Origin: Hathewaya proteolytica DSM 3090
Lineage (GTDB): Bacteria > Bacillota > Clostridia > Clostridiales > Clostridiaceae
Direction of reading: 5' to 3'
DNA length: 30,772 bases
Assembly (NCBI RefSeq): GCF_900142225.1
Contig: NZ_FRAD01000028.1
Location: forward strand, 1-30,772
Shown: positions 6,167-16,100 of the stretch, piece after piece
How the letters are laid out: each line of letters opens with the position of its first letter
Numbering within the stretch: position 1 is the stretch's first letter
Notes under the pieces: model-generated
Databases searched by the model: none
Told to the model about the DNA's origin: nothing
Seen by the model: only the letters and a program-made list of their open reading frames with translations
Made by a program: the position numbers and the translations under genes

Positions 6167-8818
6167 TTAAGAACATTTTGTAAGACTATCTATTCTTTCC
6201 ATAACGGCATCATACATTTCCTTGTATTTTCTGCCCTTCTCTCTTTCCTCAGCTACAACTGATTCCGGAGCCTTGCCTACAAATCTTTCATTAGACAATT
6301 TATTCTCCACTCTTTTTATTTCCTGAAGAAGTTTTTTCTTCTCTTTATTTAATCTCTCCAATTCCTTGTCAAGGTCAATTAAATCTAAAAGTGGCATGTA
6401 TATTTCTGCACCTTTTGTCACCACTGACACTGTATTTTCTGGTACCTGTGATTTATCATCTATAAATCCAACTTCACTAGCTGAAGCAAGCTTTTCAAAA
6501 TATATTCCCCCTGCCTTAAATGCATCCATACCTTCTGTAGCAAGAATTATAAGCTTTGCTTTTCTTGAATTTGGAACATTCATCTCAAGTCTTACATTTC
6601 TTATAGCTTTTATAGACTCAATGATATAATTCATCTTTTCTTCAGCTTCTATATCTTTAATTTCTTCTTTGTACTGAGGCCACTTTGATATAGTAATGGA
6701 TTCGCATTCTGTGTGAAGGTGAGTGTATATCTCCTCAGTTATATAAGGCATAACTGGGTGCAACAACTGCAATCCAACAATTAGAACATCATTTAATACG
6801 TTGTATGCTACACCCTTTGCTTCTTCGTCATCTCCAAAGAACACAGGTTTCACAAGTTCTATATACCAATCGCAGAATTCCGTCCATATAAAATCGTATA
6901 CCTTTTGAAGAGCCACACCTATCTCGAATTTTTCTAGATTCTCTGTTACTTCCTTTGCCACATCATTAGCTCTAGATAATATCCATCTGTCAGCTATAGA
7001 ATAATTTTTGCAGTCTTTGTATTTTTCCATAATATCTGCATCTATGTTCATTAGTACAAATCTTGAAGCATTCCATATCTTATTGGCAAAGTTCCTAGCT
7101 GCCTCGACTCTTTCCTCATAATACCTAGCATCGTTTCCTGGAGCATTTCCTGTAGCTAGCATAAATCTCAAGGCATCTGCACCGTATTTATCTATAACCT
7201 CCAATGGATCTACTCCATTATCCAGTGATTTGGACATTTTTCTTCCTTGATTGTCTCTAATCATACCGTGGAACAATACGTTTTTAAATGGTATCTTTCC
7301 TGTGTTGTGAAGCCCTGAGAAAATCATTCTAGCTACCCAGAAGAATATTATATCCCCACCAGTAACTAATGTAGATGTAGGATAAAAGTAGTCTAAATCC
7401 TCTGTTTTGTGTGGCCAACCTAAAGTGGAGAATGGCCATAAAGCTGAACTGAACCAAGTATCAAGCACATCCTTATCCTGCTCAATATTTTTGCTCTTAC
7501 ATTTGCAACAGCATGAAGGTTCTTCTACTGAAACTGTAATCTCTCCGCAGTCTTTGCAGTACCAAACTGGAATTCTATGACCCCACCAAAGTTGTCTAGA
7601 TATACACCAATCTTGAATGTTTTCCATCCAGTTATAATATATTTTTTCAAATCTCTCTGGGATGAATTTTATCTCTCCATTTTTAACTGCCTCAATGGCT
7701 GGTTTTGCAAGGGATTCCATCTTAACATACCACTGTTTTGATAGCATAGGCTCTATGGTAGTCTTACATCTATCATGGGTACCAACATTGTGTACATGTT
7801 TCTTTATCTTAACTAACAATCCTGCTTTTTCAAGGTCCTCTACTATAAGCTTTCTTGCCTCATATCTATCTAATCCTGAATACCTTCCATATCCCTCAGC
7901 TATGGTTCCATTTTCATTTAACATAACTATCTGAGGAAGCTCATGTCTTAAGCCAACCTGATAATCGTTTGGATCGTGAGCTGGAGTTATCTTTACTGCA
8001 CCGGTTCCAAATTCCATGTCAACATAATCATCTGCTACCACTGGTATTTCCCTATTAACTAATGGAAGAATTAATTTTTTGCCTACAATATCTTTATATC
8101 TTTCATCCTTTGGATTTACAGCTACTGCAGTATCTCCTAAAAGGGTTTCTGGTCTTGTAGTAGCTATTTCAACAAATTTATCACTGCCTACTACAGGATA
8201 TTTTATGTGCCAGAAGTTTCCTTCCTGTTCTTCGTATTCTATTTCTGCATCAGAAATTGCTGTCATACATTTTGGACACCAATTTGTAATTCTGTCTCCC
8301 CTGTAAATAAGACCTTCATTGTATAAATTAACGAACACTGTTCTTACTGCCTCACTTACATTGTCGTCCATAGTGAAGGTTTCTCTTGACCAGTCAGCTG
8401 AGCAACCAAGCTTCTTTACCTGATTTCTTATTCTATTTCTGTACTCATCTGTCCACTGCCATACCCTCTCTAAAAAAGCCTCTCTTCCCATTTCCTTTTT
8501 ATTAAGGCCTTCCTTTAAAAGCTGCTTTTCTACTCTTACCTCTGTGGCTATACTGGCATGGTCCTGACCTGGCAACCACAAGGTAGAATAACCCTGCATC
8601 CTCTTAGTTCTTATAAGAATATCCTGCAATGTATCGTCTATGGCATGACCTAAGTGTAGCTGTCCTGTGATATTTGGTGGAGGCATAATTATAGTATAAG
8701 GCTCTTTGTTTTTGTCGATTTCTGCTGTAAAGAAATTCTTCTCCTCCCACCACTTTGTAAGTCTCTCTTCAAAGTCTTTTGGATCATAGTTTTTTGCTAT
8801 ATTCTTGTTTTCATCCAT
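6167..8818 (-). CDS. valS: Valyl-tRNA synthetase
   Basis: The 883-residue product is a class Ia synthetase that charges tRNA-Val. Visible marks are PPPNITGQLHLGHA (HIGH-type motif, residues 55-58), WLPGQDHASIAT, the editing domain with TTRPETLLGDTAV and GTGAVKITPAHDPND, and KMSKS at about 525. Cysteine pairs occur at WCPKC (about 180) and CKDCG...CCCKCK (about 420-440), probable zinc knuckles. The C-terminal roughly 70 residues are the ValS coiled-coil arm (KELERLNKEKKKL...). AAGGAG before ATG 8818 fixes the start. Expression should be set by the T-box leader upstream. Confidence 0.98.
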   Translation of the reverse strand: MDENKNIAKNYDPKDFEERLTKWWEEKNFFTAEIDKNKEPYTIIMPPPNITGQLHLGHAIDDTLQDILIRTKRMQGYSTLWLPGQDHASIATEVRVEKQLLKEGLNKKEMGREAFLERVWQWTDEYRNRIRNQVKKLGCSADWSRETFTMDDNVSEAVRTVFVNLYNEGLIYRGDRITNWCPKCMTAISDAEIEYEEQEGNFWHIKYPVVGSDKFVEIATTRPETLLGDTAVAVNPKDERYKDIVGKKLILPLVNREIPVVADDYVDMEFGTGAVKITPAHDPNDYQVGLRHELPQIVMLNENGTIAEGYGRYSGLDRYEARKLIVEDLEKAGLLVKIKKHVHNVGTHDRCKTTIEPMLSKQWYVKMESLAKPAIEAVKNGEIKFIPERFEKIYYNWMENIQDWCISRQLWWGHRIPVWYCKDCGEITVSVEEPSCCCKCKSKNIEQDKDVLDTWFSSALWPFSTLGWPHKTEDLDYFYPTSTLVTGGDIIFFWVARMIFSGLHNTGKIPFKNVLFHGMIRDNQGRKMSKSLDNGVDPLEVIDKYGADALRFMLATGNAPGNDARYYEERVEAARNFANKIWNASRFVLMNIDADIMEKYKDCKNYSIADRWILSRANDVAKEVTENLEKFEIGVALQKVYDFIWTEFCDWYIELVKPVFFGDDEEAKGVAYNVLNDVLIVGLQLLHPVMPYITEEIYTHLHTECESITISKWPQYKEEIKDIEAEEKMNYIIESIKAIRNVRLEMNVPNSRKAKLIILATEGMDAFKAGGIYFEKLASASEVGFIDDKSQVPENTVSVVTKGAEIYMPLLDLIDLDKELERLNKEKKKLLQEIKRVENKLSNERFVGKAPESVVAEEREKGRKYKEMYDAVMERIDSLTKCS

Positions 8819-8875
8819 ATTTTTTATCTCCTTCTGCTCTCTATTTCTTTAAATTTATAATCTAACAAAGCCTAT

Positions 8876-9127
8876 AAAAAAAGCGCCTCATCCATGCAAA
8901 GGACGACAGCGCGCGTTACCACCTTAATTTTTGATATAAATCAAACTCTCCATATTTTAACGATGTTCACCGTTCTCACTTACTAATAATTTCAGTGAGA
9001 AAGCTCCAAAGCTACCTTCAAACTGTTTCCTATAGAAGACCTTTCAGCGCACCCAATCTTCCTCTCTGCATATTTCACAATTTTACTCCTCTTTATCATT
9101 GCCTCTATATATTAAATTTAAAATTAT
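8876..9127 (-). promoter_or_regulatory. T-box leader of valS-folC, specifier GUA (Val)
   Basis: On the minus strand this stretch carries the ordered T-box elements. An AGTA motif occurs in GGAGTAAAA. GAAGGTAG has the GAA-N-codon-purine layout that makes GTA (9013-9015) the valine specifier. A stem TTCTCACT/AGTGAGAA follows, then the T-box AAGGTGGTAACGCG (8912-8925), whose GGT part can pair with the free ACCA end of uncharged tRNA. The terminator has arms GCGC..TCGTCC and GGATGA..GCGC (8883-8914) and a T7 tail. Uncharged tRNA-Val is expected to favour the antiterminator and switch on valS and folC. Confidence 0.93.
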
Positions 9128-9133
9128 ATTTTT

Positions 9134-9161
9134 ATTATATACTACTTTTTTTTTATGTCAA
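9134..9161 (-). promoter_or_regulatory. Promoter of the valS T-box transcript
   Basis: On the minus strand a perfect TTGACA (9156-9161), a 16-base spacer and a perfect TATAAT (9134-9139) occur just before the T-box leader. The start site should be near 9127. Confidence 0.85.
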
Positions 9162-9220
9162 GGTTCTACATTAAATATATCCAATACTAAACTCACCAGT
9201 TTAATTTTTTTTTAATATTT

Positions 9221-9250
9221 TCGACTAATTTATTCATAATATGATATAAT
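9221..9250 (+). promoter_or_regulatory. Possible promoter of the ATP-cone gene
   Basis: TCGACT (9221-9226), an 18-base spacer and a perfect TATAAT (9245-9250) lie 60 bases before the start codon. The -35 match is only moderate. Apart from this and the valS leader, 8819-9309 holds no further gene. Confidence 0.45.
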
Positions 9251-9309
9251 AATTTATATTGATTATATATTAATAACTTCAAATTAAGCAAATATAGGGG
9301 GACACTATA

Positions 9310-9573
9310 ATGAAAATTGTAAAGCGTTCTGGGAAAATAGTTGATTTTAGTATGGATAAAATTAAGACAAGCATTGAAACCTCAGCTTGTGACATAAATT
9401 TTTCTCTCACTTCCAGTGATATTAACATACTTATGGATGATTTAAGTTCCTTACTTATAAATCTAAGAAGTGAAGATGGACTTACTTCTTCCTTTGAAGT
9501 AAGAGGATTAATTTATGAAGTAATGATGAAACATGGTTTTAAGGATGTATGTCGTTCATATATGAACCTGTAA
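9310..9573 (+). CDS. Stand-alone ATP-cone domain protein
   Basis: The 87-residue product is essentially one ATP-cone domain, the nucleotide-sensing module of NrdR and of many ribonucleotide reductases. The typical opening K-R-S-G-K-I-V-D-F-S-M-D-K-I is present, and the C-terminal half has FEVRGLIYEVMMKHGFKDVCRSYM, like the end of the cone fold, where VxxxLxxxG and a final Y/R motif usually sit. NrdR's zinc ribbon is missing and no reductase follows. AGGGGG stands nine bases before the ATG. A dATP/ATP-sensing role is inferred from the family; the partner is unknown. Confidence 0.82.
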   Translation: MKIVKRSGKIVDFSMDKIKTSIETSACDINFSLTSSDINILMDDLSSLLINLRSEDGLTSSFEVRGLIYEVMMKHGFKDVCRSYMNL

Positions 9574-9575
9574 GA

Positions 9576-9587
9576 TTCAACGTTGAA
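9576..9587. repeat. 12-bp perfect palindrome after the ATP-cone stop codon
   Basis: TTCAACGTTGAA lies between the stop codon and the terminator hairpin. It may be chance or a small protein-binding site. Confidence 0.35.
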
Positions 9588-9588
9588 A

Positions 9589-9627
9589 GAGTATGCAATA
9601 ATATTTTGCATACTCCTTTTTCTTTTT
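9589..9627 (+). terminator. Terminator of the ATP-cone gene
   Basis: A perfect 10-bp stem GAGTATGCAA / TTGCATACTC with a 7-base loop is followed by a long T-rich tail. The GTATGCAA/TTGCATAC arms recur in the terminator at 11618-11652. Confidence 0.85.
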
Positions 9628-9690
9628 TCCGTGGGTTTATATTAAATTCACTGTATATACTAGTGAGGATATTGTATGGGGGGTTGAAAT

Positions 9691-10224
9691 TTGGATAATG
9701 ATATTATACGACTCATAAAGGATAAAGATGAAGATGGCTTGAAGATTCTTCATCAACAATATAATGCTTTAATATTTTATATTGTACGAGGAATTTTGAA
9801 AAAGGAAGAAGATGTGCAAGAGTGCGTTAATGATGTGTACATGAGGATTTGGACGAAATTTCATCTATATGACCAAGGGAAGAGTAGCCTTTACACATGG
9901 CTTATAACCATAGCTCGCAATACTGCTCTCAATCATGTAAAAAAACTTAATAATAATGAAGATGAAATCCCTGAAAATTTATGTACCTCACCATCACCAG
10001 AGGATGCACTATTAAAAAAAGAGAGTGCACAACGTTTAATGAACTTTGTATCAAACCTTTCAAATATGGAACAGCAACTCTTCTACAGAAAGTATTACTA
10101 TATGCAAAGTATATCGCAAATTGGAGCTGAATTAGGACTTACAGAACGTTCTGTAGAAGGGAAATTATATAGGCTTAGAAAAAAACTTAGAAAATTAATG
10201 GAGGTAAACTTTAATGAATACTAG
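9691..10224 (+). CDS. ECF-type sigma-70 family RNA polymerase sigma factor
   Basis: The 177-residue product has only regions 2 and 4, as in extracytoplasmic-function sigma factors. Region 2 (about 15-90) includes EEDVQECVNDVYMRIW and the SSLYTWLITIARNTALNHVKK segment, matching the FRxWLxxIARN motif. Region 4 (about 118-170) has MEQQLFYRKYYYMQSISQIGAELGLTERSVEGKLYRLRKKL, a helix-turn-helix for the -35 element. The start is TTG, selected by GGGGGGT about nine bases upstream. It overlaps the next gene by 11 bp, so that membrane protein is its likely regulator. Target promoters are unknown. Confidence 0.93.
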   Translation: MDNDIIRLIKDKDEDGLKILHQQYNALIFYIVRGILKKEEDVQECVNDVYMRIWTKFHLYDQGKSSLYTWLITIARNTALNHVKKLNNNEDEIPENLCTSPSPEDALLKKESAQRLMNFVSNLSNMEQQLFYRKYYYMQSISQIGAELGLTERSVEGKLYRLRKKLRKLMEVNFNEY

Positions 10225-11602
10225 CGATGATAATAAATTTGATGAAGAAGTAGCAGAAGCTATGTCTCAGTACTTACCCCAAAGTGGCATGATTTTAAAG
10301 GTAAATCCTTGGTCAAAACCCATACATGAAATAACTTGGGGTATGATATTGACCACCATAACCTTTAAGCTATTTTACCTAGATTTTCTTCTTCCTACTT
10401 TAGGATTTTGTCTAATATATATAGGATGTCGTACTTTAAGAAACGTAAATAGTAGCTTCAGTTTCATTTGGAAATTATCTATACTTCGCCTTATTTTAAA
10501 CTTTCTCATTGACACCCTTGTACTTGCCACACCCATAAACTTAAAATTTAACAACTATGTTTTCCTAAGTAGCATTATATTTTTTATCCTGCAGATGCTA
10601 TTTATTATTACCTTTAGAAAAGGTTTAAAACTGGTATTTTTAAAAGAAAAAGTACAAGCTCCTAAAGATCCTTTACTTTGGGTTTGTATACTGCAGATAA
10701 TCATATATTTACTAGCTTTAATTTCCCGTGGACTACCTTCGATTATACTAACCTTTGTATTGCTAGTGATGGTCATATGCTACTTTATTTTTTTTAAACA
10801 ATTGTACGGAATTAGCAATTATATGAAATCTGTAGGGTATAGTCTTATCAATGCCTCAGTTGGCATCAGCAATAAGGTTTTTATATCAGCATATGTAGGA
10901 TGTTTCCTTTTGTTTATAATAATCTTTAGTACATTTTCATATCATGTCACATTGACACCAACATTAATGAAACCCATTGACAATTTCACCGTAAGAACAA
11001 ATTTAATTAATAAAGGATTCCCGCCTGAAATCATAGGTGATATTTCTGATAAGTATATACAATTGATTTGTAACGCCAAAAAGATAGATACCTCCGTTAG
11101 CAGCTTAAATTTTAAATCTGAAACTCCACCTAGGTGCACCCTAGAGTCCACCACAGTTTGCGTACAAACATCTGATAACTCAGTATATTCCCTTGTTTAT
11201 TTTAAATGGAAAGATGGTGCTTCATATTGGAATGATGGTTTCCGAATAACTAGTGAATGGAATCTTCAATTAATTGCTGGTACTTTGCTTTATGACAAGG
11301 ATGGAAAAGGTTATTGCAGTCCTATGCCTAGGCTTAGAAATGATTTTCAAGACCAGAACACCATTTTTGGAAGCCAATATAAGAAATTAATTTCCGGTGG
11401 TGTAAGTTATCCCTTTAATTCATCAAATCAAAGGGGATACATTTTTTACAAAGTTGACGCTCCACATGACTTCACATTGGTAAGCAACTATTTTGATTAT
11501 TTTCACTACATGAATCCTATTCGTTATCCATATACTGAACCTGAAGATAATTACACTTTTTTTGATAAACACCTCCGTCAGCATGTATCTCAATTCCAAT
11601 AA
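10214..11602 (+). CDS. Seven-helix membrane protein with large outer domain, putative anti-sigma/sensor
   Basis: I do not recognise the family. The 462-residue product has about 36 cytosolic residues, then seven predicted membrane segments (about 42-58, 58-75, 85-107, 114-134, 153-171, 174-196, 222-245). An approximately 215-residue C-terminal domain follows, rich in aromatic residues and Asn, with cysteines at 286, 308, 316 and 368. With seven helices and the N-terminus inside, this domain would be outside the cell. The start codon overlaps the end of the sigma gene (11 bp), which implies translational coupling. By position it is the candidate anti-sigma factor or sensor. The short N-terminus lacks an obvious zinc (HxxxCxxC) anti-sigma motif, so any inhibition would use an unfamiliar region. 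Confidence 0.7.
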   Translation: MNTSDDNKFDEEVAEAMSQYLPQSGMILKVNPWSKPIHEITWGMILTTITFKLFYLDFLLPTLGFCLIYIGCRTLRNVNSSFSFIWKLSILRLILNFLIDTLVLATPINLKFNNYVFLSSIIFFILQMLFIITFRKGLKLVFLKEKVQAPKDPLLWVCILQIIIYLLALISRGLPSIILTFVLLVMVICYFIFFKQLYGISNYMKSVGYSLINASVGISNKVFISAYVGCFLLFIIIFSTFSYHVTLTPTLMKPIDNFTVRTNLINKGFPPEIIGDISDKYIQLICNAKKIDTSVSSLNFKSETPPRCTLESTTVCVQTSDNSVYSLVYFKWKDGASYWNDGFRITSEWNLQLIAGTLLYDKDGKGYCSPMPRLRNDFQDQNTIFGSQYKKLISGGVSYPFNSSNQRGYIFYKVDAPHDFTLVSNYFDYFHYMNPIRYPYTEPEDNYTFFDKHLRQHVSQFQ

Positions 11603-11617
11603 AACTGCCACAAAAAT

Positions 11618-11652
11618 AAAAGGTATGCAATTTTAAATCTTGCATACCTTTT
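11618..11652. terminator. Bidirectional terminator between the membrane protein and cls
   Basis: A perfect 13-bp stem AAAAGGTATGCAA / TTGCATACCTTTT with a 9-base loop and a T-run on each strand. It sits between convergent stop codons. Confidence 0.88.
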
Positions 11653-11657
11653 TTACT

Positions 11658-13097
11658 TTATAATATTGGTGATAACAATCTTACTATAGATTCTGCAATT
11701 TTCATAAATGTACCTCGTTTTGCAAAGATTTCTGTTGTTACAAGAGTACAATCCTCCATATCCTTTTCAAACTGCTCTTTCATTTGAAGAGCTATCTTTT
11801 CGTTATAAATAAAGGCATTGGTTTCAAAATTCAATCTAAAACTTCTTATGTCCATATTGGCTGTTCCTATGCTAGAAACTGCATCATCGGATACCATGGT
11901 CTTAGCATGGAGAAAACCTTTATGGTAGTAATATACTTTTACCCCAGCATCCATAAGTTGGTCTACATAAGAGCTAGCTGCCCATCCCATGAATATGTGG
12001 TCAGGATTTGCTGGTATCATTATCCTTACATCAACACCAGACAGTGCACATATTCTGAGACACTGCATTACAGTTTCATCGGGAACAAAATATGGTGTCT
12101 GCAAATAAAGATACTGCTTTGCATTATTTACTATTTTTACGTATCCATTTTTTATAAATTCCTGATCGTGGTCTGGTCCACTAGAGACAATTTGGATTCC
12201 CACGTTGCTATTTTTCACTTCCTTAACTTCAAAATAGCGCTCCACATCTGCTATATCTTCTTCTGATGCGTAACTCCAATCCATTAAAAACCTTTCTTCT
12301 AAATCTAATATGGCCTCACCAACTACTTTAAAATGCGTGTCGCGCCAATTTCCTATACTTTTGTATCTGCCAAGATACTCATCCCCAACGTTAAATCCAC
12401 CAAGAAAACCGCATTCACCATCTATTACCACAATTTTTCTGTGATCCCTGTAGTTAATTCTCATGTTAATATGGGCTGTGAGCCCTGGAAAAAAAACAGC
12501 AAATTCTCCCCCGGCCTCTACGAAATCCCGTATATTCTTTTTATGATTCAGCTTACCAGACCCCATGGCATCCACTAGTAGTTTTACCTCTACGCCCTCT
12601 TTTAGCTTTTCCACTAGAAGATCTATTATTTCCTTTCCAATGTCATCCTTCCTAAAAATATAGTACTCAATATGGATATATTTTTTTGCATTTTTTATGC
12701 ACTGAATCAATGATTCAAATTTATCATTGCCATCAAAATACAACTCCACTTCATTTAATTGAGTGTACATGGATTTGCAGTTTTGATAGTTCATCTCAAT
12801 CATATCTATATTGTTTATCATATCCCGATCAAACTTATATAGTTTTCTCTTCTTTTCAAAGTATGATTTTCTTTCACTGTCACCAATTATCTTTTTTCTG
12901 AAACGCTTCTCTCTTGTAAAATTTTGTCCAAACATCAAGTATATAAAGAAACCTATAACAGGCAAGACATTGAGCACAAAAAGCCATGCCCAAGTGCTAC
13001 CCGTATCCTTACGTTCTATGAATATCAATGCTATTGAAAGGACTAAGTTCAAAAATAATATGGTAAATATAAGTGCCACTATTGCTCCTGTACCCAT
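11658..13097 (-). CDS. cls: Cardiolipin synthase (phospholipase D family)
   Basis: The 479-residue product makes cardiolipin from two phosphatidylglycerols at the membrane. Two N-terminal membrane helices (about 5-27 and 36-55) carry the usual bacterial Cls prefix, including WAWLFVLNVLPVIGFFIYLMFGQ. Two HKD motifs follow: HRKIVVID (His219, Lys221, Asp226) and HAKTMVSD (His397, Lys399, Asp404), each with its downstream GG/N segment (FLGGFNVGDEY; SIGTANMDIRS). Length is standard for the family. GGGGGAG precedes the ATG. It begins 32 bases after the stop of the large activase-like gene and is probably cotranscribed with it. Confidence 0.95.
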   Translation of the reverse strand: MGTGAIVALIFTILFLNLVLSIALIFIERKDTGSTWAWLFVLNVLPVIGFFIYLMFGQNFTREKRFRKKIIGDSERKSYFEKKRKLYKFDRDMINNIDMIEMNYQNCKSMYTQLNEVELYFDGNDKFESLIQCIKNAKKYIHIEYYIFRKDDIGKEIIDLLVEKLKEGVEVKLLVDAMGSGKLNHKKNIRDFVEAGGEFAVFFPGLTAHINMRINYRDHRKIVVIDGECGFLGGFNVGDEYLGRYKSIGNWRDTHFKVVGEAILDLEERFLMDWSYASEEDIADVERYFEVKEVKNSNVGIQIVSSGPDHDQEFIKNGYVKIVNNAKQYLYLQTPYFVPDETVMQCLRICALSGVDVRIMIPANPDHIFMGWAASSYVDQLMDAGVKVYYYHKGFLHAKTMVSDDAVSSIGTANMDIRSFRLNFETNAFIYNEKIALQMKEQFEKDMEDCTLVTTEIFAKRGTFMKIAESIVRLLSPIL

Positions 13098-13129
13098 CTA
13101 CACTCCCCCTTGCATACATAAAAATGCAA

Positions 13130-16100
13130 TTAATCTTCTTTCCTCGTGGCAGCCGCTTCTATATAAGCCTCTTCTTTATCTAAATTCTTAAAGGCTGAAG
13201 CCAACATTAGTTTTATCCTATTTACTTGATTTACATTGCTAGCCCCTGGATCATAGTCAATGGGCACAATATTGCAATTTGGATATCTCCTCTTTAGTTC
13301 TTTTATCATCCCTTTTCCTGTAACATGGTTTGGAAGGCAAGCGAAAGGCTGAGCACATATTATATTTTCAACCCCACTTTCAATTAATTCCACCATTTCT
13401 CCAGTTAAAAACCAGCCCTCTCCTGTCTGATTGCACAAAGATAGTATAGGTTCTGCTCCCTTTGCCAACTTATTTATATTGCTTGGAGCTGTAAAACGTT
13501 TACTATTTTTAAGTGCCACATCTATTGGCTTTCTAAGATATTCAATGACATTAATTCCAATGTTAGAAAGCACTTTCATGCTATATTTTCCACTTAAATA
13601 CCTATATTTTCCCTCTTGATCATAGCAACAATACAAGAAGAAATCCAAAAGATCTGGGCATACAGCTTCCGCCCCTTCTTTTTCTATAACGTCTATGACA
13701 TGATTGTTAGCGTAGGGATGGAATTTTACAAGTATTTCACCCACAACACCAACTCTAGGCTTAACCTCATCGGTAATCTCTAACATGTCAAACTCACTGA
13801 CAATATCTCTCACATTTTCTTTGAATTCTTTATAACTACCAACTTTTACAGTATGCTGGCAGATTTCATTCCACTTCTCATAAAGAATATTAGCTGATCC
13901 TTTAACGTTTTCATAAGGTCTCACCCTATATAATACCCTCATAAGCAAATCGCCAAACATAAGAGACATAAGCGCTTTTTTTACAAGAGAAAATGTGTAC
14001 TTTATGCCGCTATTTTTCTCTATACCTTGCACACTAAGTCCTATAACAGGTATATGTTCCATATCAGCCTCTCTTAGAGCTTTCCTAAGGATAGCAATGT
14101 AATTAGTAGCTCGGCATCCACCGCCTGTTTGAGTTATGGCAACGGAGGTATTGTTTAAATCATATTCTCCTGATTTCAATGCTCGCATTATTTGCCCAAT
14201 GGTAAGTATTGTTGGATAACAAGCATCATTATTTACATATTTTAAACCTTCCTCCACATCTTTATGATCCACATCTTGAATGATTTTGAAATTATATCCC
14301 TCAGAATTTATTCCTTTTTCCAAAATTCTAAAATGTATAGGCGACATCTGAGGCGTTAAAATTGTATGGTTTTTCCTCATTTCTTGAGTAAACTCTACTC
14401 GTCTCACCAATGGTATAGATACTCTTTCCACAGCTGCACTGCACTTTTTCTTTCTTCGCTCTTCAATGGCTGCCTTTAGAGATCTTATTCTTATCTTTGC
14501 AGCACCAAGATTGTTAACCTCATCGATCTTCAGCACAGTATAAATTTTACCCGTTCTTTTTAGTATCTCTTCCACCTGATCTGTGGTGATTGCATCTATA
14601 CCACATCCAAAGGAGTTAAGCTGAATAACTTCTAAATCATTTCTTTTAGAAACATAATTAGCAGCTCTGTAAAGCCTAGAATGATACATCCATTGATCTA
14701 CTACTCGCAGAGGTTCACCCATATCCTCAATATAGCTTACAGCATCCTCCGTTAATACAGGCATGCCATAGGAAGCTATGACTTCGGGTATACCATGGTT
14801 TATTTCGGGATCAATATGATATGGTCGCCCAGCTAATACAATACCCACTGCATCATTTTCTTCAATGTACTTAAGAATTTCTTTACCTTTACTTCTAATA
14901 TCGTTTTTAAAGTTTTCCTGTTCCTCAATGGCCTTTTGAAGAGCAGTTTTAAACACCTCATGAGGAATGTTGTACCTGTGGAAAATACTTTCCAGTCTCT
15001 TCAGTAGTTTTTTATCGTCTGTAAGAGAAAGGAATGGGTTAATAAAGGTAATATCTTCATTTCTCAATACATCCATATTATTTTTAATAGTTTCCGCATA
15101 AGAAGTAACTATAGGACAATTGTAGCTGTTTGTAGCACTTTCAAATTCCTTTTTCTCATACACAACGCAAGGGTAAAATATAGTTTTAATTCCCCTATTT
15201 ATAAGACTAGTTATATGCCCATGTACTAGTTTTGCAGGATAGCAAGTGGACTCTGAAGGAATAGTATCCATTCCCATCTCGTAAATGCTTTTATTGGACC
15301 TTGGAGAAAGCTCCACTCTAAAACCTATTTCCGTTAGAAAAGTAAACCAAAACGGATAATTCTCGTACATATTCAACACCCTTGGAATGCCAATAAGGCC
15401 AAGAGGACATTGATCAAGTTTTTTAGCTTTATATGAAAATAATCTTTTATATTTGTATTCAAACAAGTTTGGCACATCATTAACTTTATTTTCCTTGGTA
15501 AGCGGTCTCTCACATCTATTTCCAGTTATAAAGTGTCTATCACCAAAATCATTTATTGTAAGAAGACAATTGTTAGGACACATACCGCATCTTCTCATGG
15601 TGGTATTTACAGCAAAGCTACTTATCATATTTTTCTTTAAAAGAGTACTTTTATAGTTTTCTGTGCAATTATCCCTAGCAATAAGGGCGGCACCAAAAGC
15701 TCCCATAATTCCTGCAATATCTGGTCTCACAACTTCCCTTTCGGAAATTAATTCAAAGCTCCTCAACACAGCATCATTGTAGAAAGTACCACCTTGCACA
15801 ATGATCTTCTTTCCCATATCATCTTTGTCTCTAATTTTTATTACTTTATATAAAGCATTCTTTATAACAGAATAAGAAAGACCAGCAGATATATCACCTA
15901 TAGTAGATCCTTCTTTTTGTGCCTGCTTTACACGAGAATTCATAAATACCGTACATCTAGAACCAAGATCGATAGGTTTTTTACTAAGCAATGCCTCTTT
16001 TACAAAGTCCTCTATGGATATATGAAGGGATTTTGAAAAACTTTCTATGAAAGATCCACATCCCGAAGAGCAAGCTTCATTTAACATAATGCTTTTAATT

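Noticed and set aside
11784..12266. 160-residue open frame on the plus strand inside cls
   Set aside because: It is the opposite strand of the clear HKD-motif gene, has no ribosome site and its composition is that of a shadow frame.
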